Positions 9,547 through 18,218 of a DNA stretch of 64,000 nucleotides are shown here, in pieces; position 1 is the first letter of the stretch, and each line of letters begins with the position of its first letter. The DNA is from Myxococcus fulvus (lineage in GTDB: Bacteria; Myxococcota; Myxococcia; Myxococcales; Myxococcaceae), in contig NZ_FOIB01000004.1 of the NCBI RefSeq assembly GCF_900111765.1, forward strand, positions 496,001 to 560,000. Direction: 5' to 3'. The position numbers and the translations under genes are program-made. Below the pieces are notes generated by a model that worked only from the letters and a program-made list of their open reading frames with translations, made no database searches and was not told where the DNA came from.

Positions 9547-10164
9547 ATGCGGTGGATGATGGGGTGGGCGCTGTGGCTGTGGGGACTCAGCGCGGTCGCG
9601 GCGCCACGCGATGCACTGGAGGCGAAGCTGCGGACGGGGGACATCGTCCTGCACACCTCGCGCTCGCGGCAGTCGCAGGCCATCCAGGTGGCCACGCACA
9701 GCCCGCTGTCCCACGTGGGCCTGGTGGAGGTCACCGAGAAGGGCGCCTTCGTGGTGGAGGCCGTGCAGCCCGTGCAGCGCGTCCCCTTCGCGAAGTGGAA
9801 GGCGCGCGGCGTGAAGGACCGCATCCTGGTGCTGCGCGCGGAGGACATCGACGCGGAGACGAAGCAGCGCGTGCTCGCGGCGGCCAAGGCGCACCTGGGC
9901 AAGCCGTACGACTGGCGCTTCGGCTGGGGCGACGACGCGATGTACTGCTCGGAGCTGGTGCGCAAGGCGTACGCCCAGGGCGCGGGCGTGGAGTACGGTG
10001 AGATGGAGACGCTGGGCTCACTCAACGTCGCGGGTCTCGAGAAACAGATGCGTGAGCGCTACGGCGCCAAGGTGCCCCTCGAGCTGACCCTGATAACGCC
10101 GGTGAGCCTGGCCCGGGATACCCGCCTGTCTGTGGTTCACTCGGATTTTCCGGAAGCGCCGTAG
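9547..10164 (+). CDS. YiiX-like permuted papain-fold hydrolase, exported
   Basis: The 205-residue protein has a signal peptide ('MGWALWLWGLSAVAA') followed by a YiiX/NlpC-P60-like permuted papain domain. The catalytic pair is reversed in order, as in this family: His56 in 'LSHVGLVEV' and Cys134 in 'MYCSELVRKAY'. 'LRTGDIVLHTS' and 'GKPYDWRFGWGDD' are typical flanking motifs. Relatives cleave amide or lipid ester bonds in the envelope. The start is fixed by an 'aagga' site and by the signal peptide, although the same frame is open back to ATG 9103 through the 66-bp repeats. Confidence 0.85.
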   Translation: MRWMMGWALWLWGLSAVAAPRDALEAKLRTGDIVLHTSRSRQSQAIQVATHSPLSHVGLVEVTEKGAFVVEAVQPVQRVPFAKWKARGVKDRILVLRAEDIDAETKQRVLAAAKAHLGKPYDWRFGWGDDAMYCSELVRKAYAQGAGVEYGEMETLGSLNVAGLEKQMRERYGAKVPLELTLITPVSLARDTRLSVVHSDFPEAP

Positions 10165-10245
10165 CGCCTCCGCATATTCCAGGGTGTATTCAGCCCCGTC
10201 ACGCGAACACGTGAGAGAGGGCCCGGAGCAGGTAGACTCCGTCTC

Positions 10246-12324
10246 ATGAGACGCCTCCTGCTCGTACTCCCCTTGGTCCTCATCGTCGGCTGCAAGAAGG
10301 ACGTCACCCAGGGCGCGGTGAAGGTCACGGTGAACTACACCCGTTTCCTGCCCGGCTGCCTGCGCGTCCAGGCGCGCGACGTGGAGAGCGGCAAGGAGCT
10401 CACCCAGGACGTGACGGAGCTGCGCGGGACGCGGGCCCAGGGCGGCACGATGACGGTGGGCGTGGGGCCTCCGACGGACTGGGGAAAGACGGTGGAGGTG
10501 CGCGCCACCGCCTTCGAGCAGGCCTGCGTGGGTGACGGCGTGGTCACCGACTCGCAGCGCGTGACGCTGGTGATGGATGCCATCCAGGACACCACCCTGA
10601 CGTTGCAGGCGGTGGACGCGGACCAGGACGGCTATGTCGACGTGAGCAGCAACGGCACCGACTGTCGGGACGACCGGCCCGACATCAACCCGGGCGTCGA
10701 GGAGCGGTGCAACGAAGTTGACGACAACTGCGACGGCATCGGGGACGCGGAGCACTTCCAGCTCAACACGGCCTGCTCGACGTCGGCGGACTGCCACGGT
10801 GTCTACCGCTGTGACCTGACCGACTTCGTCCAGTTCTGCGACACCCCGCCGAGCAGCAGCGTGTATCCGGACAATGACAGGGACGGACACGGCCGGCTGG
10901 GCTCCGAGGCGCGCATCGTCTGCACCGCCGTGCCGGAGGGTTACACGGCGGGCCCGCCGGACGACTGCGACGACGACGCCTACAGCATCCACCCGGGCAG
11001 CCCCGACCGCTGCGACGGCGAGGACACCAACTGCGACGGAGAGAAGGACGAGGGCTTCCCCCAGCTCACCGAGGTGTGCACGGACTCGTTCCAGTGCGCG
11101 GGCGCATATGCCTGCGCGGCGGACGCGCTGGGGGTCACCTGCGTGTCCATGGTGACGCCGACGTCGTGGTACCCGGACGAGGACGGGGATGGCTTCGGCG
11201 CGGCCACCGGAGAGGTGCGCTCCTGCGTGAAGCCCGCGGGGGCGTACGTCGCCAACAACACGGACTGCAACGACGGCAACCCGCTGACGAACCCGGACGC
11301 CCCGGAGATTTGCGACGGGCTCGACAACAACTGCGACGGAGCGACGGAGGACGTGCTGACCGTGTGCCCGGGTGGAGCGGCGCCCACGTGGACCTCCAGG
11401 AATGTCGGCGTCTCAGGGACCGGCAACATGCGGGACTGGTACTCGGCCTCCGCCTGGATGAAGGGCGGCGTCTGGGTGGGAGGCGACGACAACCGTCGCG
11501 CGCGGCTGGTCCCTCCCGCCACGTCCTTCGCGGTCATCACGGATGGCAGTTGTGGCGCGAGCTCCACTCAGTGGCGCAGCGTCTGGGCCGACCCCGGAAA
11601 CAACGGACGCGCGTGGCTCGGCTCCGAGGGTGGCAAGAAGGCCCATCAGAACGTCAACGCCTCCGGGTGCTCGGAAATCCAGGACGATGACCAGTGGATC
11701 TTCGGAATGACGGGCATCAGGACGAACAACGTCCTCACGATTTATGGCGCGGCGTCTCCGACGGAGTTCAACACGGCGACGACAGGCCGGGTGTTCGCCT
11801 GGGACGGGGGTGGCAACCTCAGCTACAACAGCCACGGCAACAACCCGCTCCCCAAGGTCGAGGACGTACACGGCTTCTCCCAAACACACTTGTTGCTGGT
11901 GGGCGGACAGTCGAATGCGCCTCGTGTCTTGCGCTTCAACCCGGGCAACAACCGGTGGGAGTCGGAGAACGCGGAGCAGAACACGCCGGGCGCTCGCCCC
12001 CTGAAAGGGGTATGGGTCGTCAACGAGCGGGTCGCTTTCGCGGTGGGCAACGAGGGCACGGTGCTGAGGAAGGTCGATGGCTCGACGTGGGCCAAACAGA
12101 GCTTCCCCAACAACGACAACCTCACGTCCGTCATCGCCTTCGGTGCCGCGTCCGCTTATGCCACCTGCGCGTCCGGCCACATCTACCGATACACCGGGGC
12201 AGACTGGTCACGCGTCCACGAGGGCTCTGGGAGTTACAACGACATCACCGGCACGGCCCCCGATGACCTGTGGGTGGTGGGCACCGGTGGACGCATCGTC
12301 CGCTGGCCGGCGTGGCCGCAATAG
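10246..12324 (+). CDS. Lipoprotein with MopE-like metal-binding motifs and a propeller-like domain
   Basis: The 692-residue protein has lipobox 'LIVGC' (Cys16) followed by two Lys; lysine at +2 is associated with inner-membrane retention in M. xanthus. Residues of about 120-370 hold three MopE-type putative metal-binding modules, each with a DxDxDG loop ('DADQDGYVD', 'DNDRDGHG', 'DEDGDGFG') and a Cys-rich end such as 'CDGLDNNCDG'. The rest (about 380-692) contains repeated Trp/Gly-rich units ('GVWVGGDDNR', 'RAWLGSEGGK', 'VAFAVGNEGTVLRKVDG', 'DLWVVGTGGRIVRW'), which look like a beta-propeller. A TAGACT box lies seven bases before ATG, so the mRNA may be leaderless. Function unknown. Confidence 0.85.
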   Translation: MRRLLLVLPLVLIVGCKKDVTQGAVKVTVNYTRFLPGCLRVQARDVESGKELTQDVTELRGTRAQGGTMTVGVGPPTDWGKTVEVRATAFEQACVGDGVVTDSQRVTLVMDAIQDTTLTLQAVDADQDGYVDVSSNGTDCRDDRPDINPGVEERCNEVDDNCDGIGDAEHFQLNTACSTSADCHGVYRCDLTDFVQFCDTPPSSSVYPDNDRDGHGRLGSEARIVCTAVPEGYTAGPPDDCDDDAYSIHPGSPDRCDGEDTNCDGEKDEGFPQLTEVCTDSFQCAGAYACAADALGVTCVSMVTPTSWYPDEDGDGFGAATGEVRSCVKPAGAYVANNTDCNDGNPLTNPDAPEICDGLDNNCDGATEDVLTVCPGGAAPTWTSRNVGVSGTGNMRDWYSASAWMKGGVWVGGDDNRRARLVPPATSFAVITDGSCGASSTQWRSVWADPGNNGRAWLGSEGGKKAHQNVNASGCSEIQDDDQWIFGMTGIRTNNVLTIYGAASPTEFNTATTGRVFAWDGGGNLSYNSHGNNPLPKVEDVHGFSQTHLLLVGGQSNAPRVLRFNPGNNRWESENAEQNTPGARPLKGVWVVNERVAFAVGNEGTVLRKVDGSTWAKQSFPNNDNLTSVIAFGAASAYATCASGHIYRYTGADWSRVHEGSGSYNDITGTAPDDLWVVGTGGRIVRWPAWPQ

Positions 12325-12333
12325 CCACGCGCC

Positions 12334-13101
12334 TCACCCACCCCGCCGCGCCACCACGAAGCGGCGGGTGAACAGGAACGCAGTGCCCCGCGCCTGCGCG
12401 GGGTACGCCTGACGCAGCCGGGGCCGCAGCTCCTCCACGAAGGCGCGGCCCTCCTCGTCGCCCAGCGCCGCCAGCACGGGCCGCAGCGTCGTCCCCAGGA
12501 GCCACTGGAGCACCGCGTCCTCGCCCGGCAGCAGGTGCAGGTACGTGGTCTCCCACGCGTCCACGGACAGGCCCGCGTCGGAGAGCAGGGCCTCATAGCG
12601 CTCCAGCGTCTCCACGGGCCTGCGCCGCACGGGCGCGAGCTTCGAGGCGAAGCGCGGCAGGGCGCGCGCCTCGTCGACGAGCCGATGCGACGGCGCCTCG
12701 AAGTTGGCGGGGACCTGGAAGGCCAGCACGGCGCTCGGGGCCAGCTTCGCCACCAGGCGCCCCATCAACGTCGCGTGGTCCGGCAGCCAGTGCAGCGCCG
12801 CGTTCGACACGAGCACGTCCAGCGGCCGCTCCGGGCGCCAGTCCGCCAAATCCCCCACCTCGAAGCGCACGGTGGCCGAGGCCGGACGGCGGCGCGCCTC
12901 CTCGACCATCTCCACCGAGGAGTCCACGCCCACCACCTGCGCCTGGGGCCAGCGCTCGGACAGCACGCGCGTGAGGTCCCCTGTCCCGCAGCCCAGGTCC
13001 GCCACGTGCGAGGGAGACTCCGCGTCCACGCGCGACAGCAGCTCGAAGAACGGGCGCTTCCGCTCGTCACGGAAGCGCGTGTACTGCGTCGGGTCCCACA
13101 T
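12334..13101 (-). CDS. tam: Trans-aconitate 2-methyltransferase
   Basis: The 255-residue cytoplasmic enzyme uses S-adenosylmethionine to methylate trans-aconitate, a by-product that inhibits aconitase. The SAM motif I is 'VADLGCGTGDLTRVLSERW', motif II includes 'VVGVDSSVEMVEEAR', and the post-motif 'VLVSNAALHWLPDHATLMG' is characteristic of Tam. The C-terminal half follows E. coli Tam closely in order and length ('VPANFEAPSH', 'WETTYLHLLPG', 'GTTLRPVL', 'RRFVVARR'). ATG 13101 gives the typical 'MWDPTQYTRF' start. The gene ends nine bases from the convergent lipoprotein gene and has no metabolic neighbours here. Confidence 0.88.
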   Translation of the reverse strand: MWDPTQYTRFRDERKRPFFELLSRVDAESPSHVADLGCGTGDLTRVLSERWPQAQVVGVDSSVEMVEEARRRPASATVRFEVGDLADWRPERPLDVLVSNAALHWLPDHATLMGRLVAKLAPSAVLAFQVPANFEAPSHRLVDEARALPRFASKLAPVRRRPVETLERYEALLSDAGLSVDAWETTYLHLLPGEDAVLQWLLGTTLRPVLAALGDEEGRAFVEELRPRLRQAYPAQARGTAFLFTRRFVVARRGG

Positions 13102-13227
13102 GCCTGTCCTCCCACACGACGCGTCCGCGCCGCGCACCGGAGGATGTAACCCACGACGAGGGCCCGTGCTCGCACACCGACGTGCACCGTGAGGTGGAGC
13201 ACTCGGGCCCCACCTCACGCCGCACGC

Positions 13228-15447
13228 TCAGCGTCGGATGCGCAGCACCTGGAAGCCCGTCCCCGCGCTCCCGAAGCCGCTCACGTTCTCCATCCGCACC
13301 ACCAGGTCCCCGGAGGGCAACACGCCCCACACATCGGCACGCGCCAGGTCCGCGCCACTCAGCCGCTCATACCGCCGCGCCTCGTTCCACGTCGCCCCAT
13401 CGCCGCTGGTGAACAGCCGCACGAAGACATCCCCCGCCGCGTGTACATCCCCGGCGCTGGACCACGCCGTGCCCAGCACCCATCCACCGCCGGGCGCCGC
13501 CGCCAGCGAGTACGCCGGCCCCGGCAGCTCGAACACCGTGCTCACCTGCCCCGTGCGCGACACCCGCAGCAACTTCGGATGCTCGGGCTCGAACAGCGTC
13601 GACTGTCCGAACAGCAACGTGCCGTCCGCCAGCACCCCGCCCGCCACGCCATTCGCCGCGTAGCCCTGCAGCATCGACGTCCACGTCCGCCCGCCATCCG
13701 TCGAGCGCAGCACCGCCGCCTGCGTCTTGTTGCTGCCCATCATCGCCCACAGCGCGCCCGTCGCCGGGTCCGCCACCAGCGCATAGCCATGCCGGTGCGC
13801 CGTCAGCGTGGAGCGCACACTCCAGCTCGCCCCGCTGTCCGTGCTCGCCCACAGCCGCACCGGCACCGCGGACGAGGTGAACGTCTGGTACTCGAGGAAG
13901 AACCAGGTGCTCCCGAGCTGCGCGAAGCTGCGCGGCCCCATCGCCCGGTAGCTGCCCAGGCTCACCTCGTCCCGCCACGTGCGCCCCCCGTCCGTCGAGC
14001 GCTTCAGGAAGTACGCGCCGCTGTGACTGACCACCGCCAGCAGCGTCCCGTTCGACATCGCCGCCATCGTCCACAGGTTGCCGCTGTCCTGCGCCCGCGC
14101 GGAGAAGCTCACGCCCCCATCCGTGCTCGCCATCAACCGCGAGCGCTCGCCCCCCACCGCGAGCCCGTACAGCGTGCCCGCCCCATCCACCGCGAGCAAC
14201 TCGTGACTGGAGGAGGAGCGCACCACGTCGAGCGAGAACGGCCCCTCCCCCGGCGGCTCCTCGTCCCGCACCCACGCCACCCGCGACACCGTGCCCCGCG
14301 AGCTCGCGTCCGGCGCCTCGCCATACAGACACGGCACCTCCGCGCTGTCCTCGGGCAGCACGTCCACCGCGTTGGGATAGCCCTTGAACGTCGCGTCCCC
14401 ATCCAACGTCACCGCGCTGCCCAGCGTGCCATCCGGCGCGAGCACCTTCGCGCGCAGCTCGTAGTGCGCGTTGAGCACGCGCATGCGGTTGTAGAAGATG
14501 TAGAGCGAGTCCCCCACGCGGGTGACGGCGGCCTGGATGGCCCAGTCCGACGTGCCCTCCACCAGCGTGCGCGGCCCGAAGGACGTCCCGTCGAAGCGCC
14601 GGTAATACAGCCGCTCCTGCTCGTCCTTGTAGACCAGGTGCATGCCGCCCCGGCCGTCCGCCACCGCGCTCAGCGCCGCGCCATGGTAGATGCCGTCGGA
14701 GAACGCCTCGCGCACGGGCGCCCAGGTGCCCGTCGGGTCATCGTCGTCACGCACGCGCATCCGCGTGGGCACGAAGCCGTCATGCATGGCGTAGACGAAG
14801 ACCAGCCGCGTCCCCACGCTCAGCAGCCGACCTCCACCGCGCCTGCGCACCTTGTCCAGCGCCTGGTGCCCACCGAAGCTCTCGCCCCCGTCCGTGGACA
14901 CCGCCACCACCGCCGTGGAGCCGCCGTCCGACTCCAGCCGGAAGGCCTGCACCCACAGCCGCCCCTTCGAGTCCCGCGCGAGCAGCGCCCGCGAGTAGCC
15001 CGTGCTCGCGTCCGCGTTCATCACCCGCACCGCGGGCTGTGGCGTCCACGTGTCCGCGCCGGACTGGTAGCGCCACCACTGGAACCAGACGTCGTGCCGG
15101 CTCGAGGGCTCCAGCTGCGGCCCCTCGTAGGAATAGACGAGCGCCACGTCCCGCCCCACCGCGACGAGCTCCGCCCGGTCCGCGTGCGTGGCATCCGGCT
15201 GGATGTCCCCCACCCGCCGCACCGTGCGCAGCGCGTCCTCGGAGCGGTAGAGCACCAGCCCCTTGGACTCCACGTTGCCGTGCTGGATGGCCACCAGCAG
15301 GCTCGCGGGACGACCACTGCCTGTCTCGACTCGAACGATGTGGCGCTGCGCCGGGAGCGTGAGGGCATTACCCCCGCTCACCGGTACCAACGCCGTCCCA
15401 CCCGCCGCGAGCACCGCGGCGAGCAAGGCCCCTGCCAGCCCTGTCAT
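13228..15447 (-). CDS. Exported Asp-box (BNR/sialidase-like) beta-propeller protein
   Basis: The 739-residue protein begins with a hydrophobic signal segment ('LAGALLAAVLAAGGTAL') after a good ribosome site (GGGGAGGGG, five bases before ATG). It contains at least five Asp boxes, S/T-x-D-x-G-x-x-F/W: 'STDGGESF', 'STDGGVSF', 'STDGGRTW' (twice) and 'STDSGASW', spread over residues 180-640. Asp boxes mark six-bladed sialidase-type propellers and related glycan-binding or hydrolase folds. The arginine triad needed for true sialidase activity cannot be assigned by eye, so catalysis is not claimed. It is exported and may bind or process polysaccharide. No clear partner lies next to it. Confidence 0.8.
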   Translation of the reverse strand: MTGLAGALLAAVLAAGGTALVPVSGGNALTLPAQRHIVRVETGSGRPASLLVAIQHGNVESKGLVLYRSEDALRTVRRVGDIQPDATHADRAELVAVGRDVALVYSYEGPQLEPSSRHDVWFQWWRYQSGADTWTPQPAVRVMNADASTGYSRALLARDSKGRLWVQAFRLESDGGSTAVVAVSTDGGESFGGHQALDKVRRRGGGRLLSVGTRLVFVYAMHDGFVPTRMRVRDDDDPTGTWAPVREAFSDGIYHGAALSAVADGRGGMHLVYKDEQERLYYRRFDGTSFGPRTLVEGTSDWAIQAAVTRVGDSLYIFYNRMRVLNAHYELRAKVLAPDGTLGSAVTLDGDATFKGYPNAVDVLPEDSAEVPCLYGEAPDASSRGTVSRVAWVRDEEPPGEGPFSLDVVRSSSSHELLAVDGAGTLYGLAVGGERSRLMASTDGGVSFSARAQDSGNLWTMAAMSNGTLLAVVSHSGAYFLKRSTDGGRTWRDEVSLGSYRAMGPRSFAQLGSTWFFLEYQTFTSSAVPVRLWASTDSGASWSVRSTLTAHRHGYALVADPATGALWAMMGSNKTQAAVLRSTDGGRTWTSMLQGYAANGVAGGVLADGTLLFGQSTLFEPEHPKLLRVSRTGQVSTVFELPGPAYSLAAAPGGGWVLGTAWSSAGDVHAAGDVFVRLFTSGDGATWNEARRYERLSGADLARADVWGVLPSGDLVVRMENVSGFGSAGTGFQVLRIRR

Positions 15448-15616
15448 GAATCCCCTCCCCGGACATCCGGAGGAGAGAATGTGGGCGAAGGCCTACCGAG
15501 GGAAGTCGCCCCGCAGCGTGCGGGCCCTCATCCGTTGAACAGCAACGGGGCCCGTGTCGCCGGCTGCACGCTCCCCAGTGAAGGGAGCGCGGCCCGGGGC
15601 GATGCCTCCGACGTGA

Positions 15617-16393
15617 CTACTTGGCGCGACGGCGCTTGGCGGGGGCCGGAGCGCCCGCGTCGGTGGGGCCCGCGTCCGGAGCCGTGGCCTCGACAGCGCC
15701 CGCGTCCGCGTCCGTGCCACCGTCACCCACGCCACCATCCGCGCCCGCCGCGCCCGCGCGCGGAATGGCCGGAGGAGGATTCACCAGCCCCAGCGAGCCC
15801 AGGAAGTCCTCCGCGCCCGGCGCGCCGATGCTCGGGTTGTAGAGGACCAGCATGGTGTAGAGGCGCGGGCCCACCAGGTAGTTGCGCGCGCGCACCTCGC
15901 CGTTGGGCGAGGACACCGTGTAGGACTTGCCGGGGTAGCCATCCAGCGTGAGCTCCTGCTCGTTGCTGACGGTGCCCTTGAGCTGGTTGGTGAGGCCGTC
16001 GCGGCCCTCGTTGAGGAACGCCTCCGGAGGACGGCTCGCGACGACCTTCTCCGGGTAGTCCGCGGTGCTGATGGAGTAGATGACGCCCTCGGCGGTCTGC
16101 AGCGAGTACGCCGCCGTGGAGACCTCGCCCGCGGGGATGTTCACCTTCTGGCGCTGGACCTGGGGCTGGCCCGGCATCTTCACGGTGAAGCCCTCTTCGG
16201 CGGTCACCTCGGTGAGCTGCGGGCCCGCGGCGGCGGCCGGCTGCTCGCCCCCCGTCTCACCACCCTCGTTCGGGAGCTCCTCGATGGTGGAGGTCGCCTG
16301 CTGGTTGGAGTCGGTCTTCTGGGCGCTGACGCACGCGAGTGAAATCAGCGACAGGGTGGCAAGGGCGGCAAGGAGGCGAGACAACGAAGGCAT
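15617..16393 (-). CDS. Lipoprotein of unknown function
   Basis: The 258-residue protein has a lipoprotein signal ('LATLSLISLAC', Cys21). After a Gln/Glu/Ala-rich spacer there is one folded region (about 60-195) with 'GFTVKMPGQPQVQRQKV', 'ISTADYPEKVV', 'ELTLDGYPGKSYTVSSPNG' and 'RLYTMLVLYNP'. This pattern of short beta hairpins resembles small periplasmic proteins of the PsbP/DcrB-like type, though that is a weak resemblance. The C-terminus is Ala/Gly/Asp-rich and ends in the basic 'KRRRAK'. The gene follows the liv operon on the same strand but is separated from it by a hairpin, so it is probably transcribed alone. Confidence 0.7.
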   Translation of the reverse strand: MPSLSRLLAALATLSLISLACVSAQKTDSNQQATSTIEELPNEGGETGGEQPAAAAGPQLTEVTAEEGFTVKMPGQPQVQRQKVNIPAGEVSTAAYSLQTAEGVIYSISTADYPEKVVASRPPEAFLNEGRDGLTNQLKGTVSNEQELTLDGYPGKSYTVSSPNGEVRARNYLVGPRLYTMLVLYNPSIGAPGAEDFLGSLGLVNPPPAIPRAGAAGADGGVGDGGTDADAGAVEATAPDAGPTDAGAPAPAKRRRAK

Positions 16394-16550
16394 GGGCGCG
16401 CTTCCTGAAATTTGGTGTGGGAGATGAACGCGGTGCGTCGGACGACGCTAATAGAACTGCTCGACTTCTGACTACCCGAGATTGGGACGGCCGCCAGTTT
16501 CCAGGTGTCACGCACACCCCAGAAGCGTCCGCGGCAGGACGGAAGCGGGC

Positions 16551-16582
16551 GCTTCGGAGGCTGAAAATCGGCCTCCGGAAGC
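16551..16582 (-). terminator. Hairpin at the end of the liv operon
   Basis: GCTTC-GGAGGC (16551-16561) pairs with GCCTCCGGAAGC (16571-16582) with a single bulge. The hairpin begins at the livF stop codon. No T run follows on the minus strand, so termination by this stem is likely but not certain. Confidence 0.55.
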
Positions 16583-17337
16583 TATTCACCCAGGTAGGCG
16601 CGGCGCACCTCCGCGCTCTCCAGGAGCGCCTTGCCGGGGCCCGCCATCGCCACCTCGCCCGTCTCCAGCACGTAGCCGTAGTGGGCGCAGTTGAGCGCCA
16701 GGTGGGCGTTCTGCTCCACCAGCAGCACGCTGACGCCCGTCTGATTCACCTCGCGCAGGGTGCGGAAGATGGTCTCCGTCACCTGCGGGGCGAGGCCCAG
16801 CGAGGGCTCATCCAACAAGAGCAGCTGGGGCCGGCTGAGCAGCGCGCGGGCGATGGCCAGCATCTGCTGCTCGCCGCCGGACAGCGTGCCCGCCATCTGG
16901 GTGCGCCGCTCCTTGAGCACGGGAAAGAGCGTGAAGCTCTTCTCCATGTCCGTCTTCACCTCCGCGGTGTCGCGGCGCAGGTAGGCGCCCAGCTCCAGGT
17001 TCTCCAGCACGGACATGTTGGGGAAGATGCCCCGCCCCTCCGGCGCGTGCGCCATGCCCCGGGGCACCAGCTGATGCGCCTTGAGACTGGTGGTGTCCTG
17101 GCCGCCGAAGCGAATCTTCCCGGCGCTGGCCTTGAGCATGCCGCTCACCGCGCGCAGGGTGCTCGTCTTGCCCGCGCCGTTGGCGCCGATGAGGGCCACG
17201 ACTTCGCCCTTGCCCACCGTCAGCGACACGCCCTTCAGGGCCTGGATGGCGCCGTAGTGGACCTTGATGCCCTCCACCGTCAGGAGCGGCGCGAAGGCCT
17301 GGCGCTCACCCAGCGTCTTCACCTGCGCCTCGCTCAC
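16582..17337 (-). CDS. livF: Branched-chain amino acid ABC transporter ATP-binding protein LivF
   Basis: This 251-residue ATPase is the smaller of the two nucleotide-binding subunits of a HAAT-type (branched-chain amino acid) importer. Walker A is 'GANGAGKT', the signature is 'LSGGEQQML', and Walker B is 'LLLLDEPSLGLAP', followed by 'VEQNAHLAL' with the switch region. It opens with 'LLTVEGIKVHYGAIQALKGV', as LivF proteins do. The GTG start at 17337 overlaps the livG stop (GTGA), which suggests coupled translation. It is the last gene of a five-gene operon. Confidence 0.95.
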   Translation of the reverse strand: MSEAQVKTLGERQAFAPLLTVEGIKVHYGAIQALKGVSLTVGKGEVVALIGANGAGKTSTLRAVSGMLKASAGKIRFGGQDTTSLKAHQLVPRGMAHAPEGRGIFPNMSVLENLELGAYLRRDTAEVKTDMEKSFTLFPVLKERRTQMAGTLSGGEQQMLAIARALLSRPQLLLLDEPSLGLAPQVTETIFRTLREVNQTGVSVLLVEQNAHLALNCAHYGYVLETGEVAMAGPGKALLESAEVRRAYLGE

Positions 17338-18218
17338 GCCGCGCCTCCGTGACTCTCCAGGTAGCTGTCGCCCAGGTACGCCTCGATGACCTTGCGGTCG
17401 CTGCGCACCTCGGCGGGCGCCCCGCGCGCAATCGTCTCGCCGTGGTCCAGCACGGTGATGCGCTCGCAGATGCCCATCACCAGCTTCATGTCGTGCTCGA
17501 TGACCAGCACGCCCAGGTTGAAGTCGTCGCGCAGCTTGCGGATGAGCACCATCAGGTCCGCCTTCTCGCGCGTGTTCATGCCCGCGGCGGGCTCATCCAA
17601 GAGCAGCACCCGGGGCTGGCTGCCCAGGGCGCGGGCGATCTCCAACCGGCGCTGTTCGCCGTACGGGAGGTTTCGCGCCTCCTCGTCGCGGCGGTGCGAC
17701 AGGCCCATGACGTCCAGCAGGTGCTCGGCCTGCTCGGTCAGCCGCCGCTCCTCGCGCTGGAAGCCCGGGGTGAGCAGCAGCGAGCGCCACCAGTCCGCGT
17801 AGTTGTGGGCCGCGTTGCGCAGCTTGGAGCCCACGCTCAGGCTGGACTGGTGCAGCGCCGTCTGCGCGCGGCAGGCCACCTTCACGTTGTCCAGCGCGGA
17901 GAGCGCGCGGAACAGGCGGATGTTCTGGAAGGTGCGCGCCACGCCCAGCAGGTTGATTTGATGCGGCTTGCGCCCGTTGACCTGGGTGCCGCCCACCCGC
18001 ACCACGCCCTGGGTGGGCTGGTAGACGCCCGTCAGCACGTTGAACGCGGTGGACTTGCCCGCGCCGTTGGGGCCGATGAGGCCCAGCAAGTCGCCTTGCC
18101 GGATGGACAGGTGGAAGTCGGTGAGCGCCTTGAGGCCGCCGAACTGGATGCTCACGCCGTCCGCCACCAGCACGGGCTCGGAGGACGCGACAGGGATGGC
18201 CGTCACGTTCGCGCTCAC
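17334..18218 (-). CDS. livG: Branched-chain amino acid ABC transporter ATP-binding protein LivG
   Basis: The 294-residue ATPase pairs with LivF at the cytoplasmic face of the LivHM permease. It has 'GPNGAGKST' (Walker A), 'LPYGEQRRLEIARAL' (signature) and 'VLLLDEPAAGMN' (Walker B), and the LivG-specific insert between Walker A and the signature ('GVARTFQNIRLF', then a long helix-rich segment). The C-terminus 'RSDRKVIEAYLGDSYL' is characteristic. The frame is open well upstream, but GTG 18218 is chosen because it overlaps the livM stop by GTGA, like the other junctions here. Confidence 0.94.
   Translation of the reverse strand: MSANVTAIPVASSEPVLVADGVSIQFGGLKALTDFHLSIRQGDLLGLIGPNGAGKSTAFNVLTGVYQPTQGVVRVGGTQVNGRKPHQINLLGVARTFQNIRLFRALSALDNVKVACRAQTALHQSSLSVGSKLRNAAHNYADWWRSLLLTPGFQREERRLTEQAEHLLDVMGLSHRRDEEARNLPYGEQRRLEIARALGSQPRVLLLDEPAAGMNTREKADLMVLIRKLRDDFNLGVLVIEHDMKLVMGICERITVLDHGETIARGAPAEVRSDRKVIEAYLGDSYLESHGGAA

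Noticed and set aside
13228-15447. Calling the Asp-box protein a true sialidase
   Set aside because: Asp boxes are structural and occur in many propellers; the catalytic Arg triad, Tyr and Glu could not be assigned.
13189-15951. A 920-codon plus-strand frame
   Set aside because: It is antisense to the Asp-box protein, has His/Arg/Gln-rich low-complexity sequence, and no ribosome site or motif.
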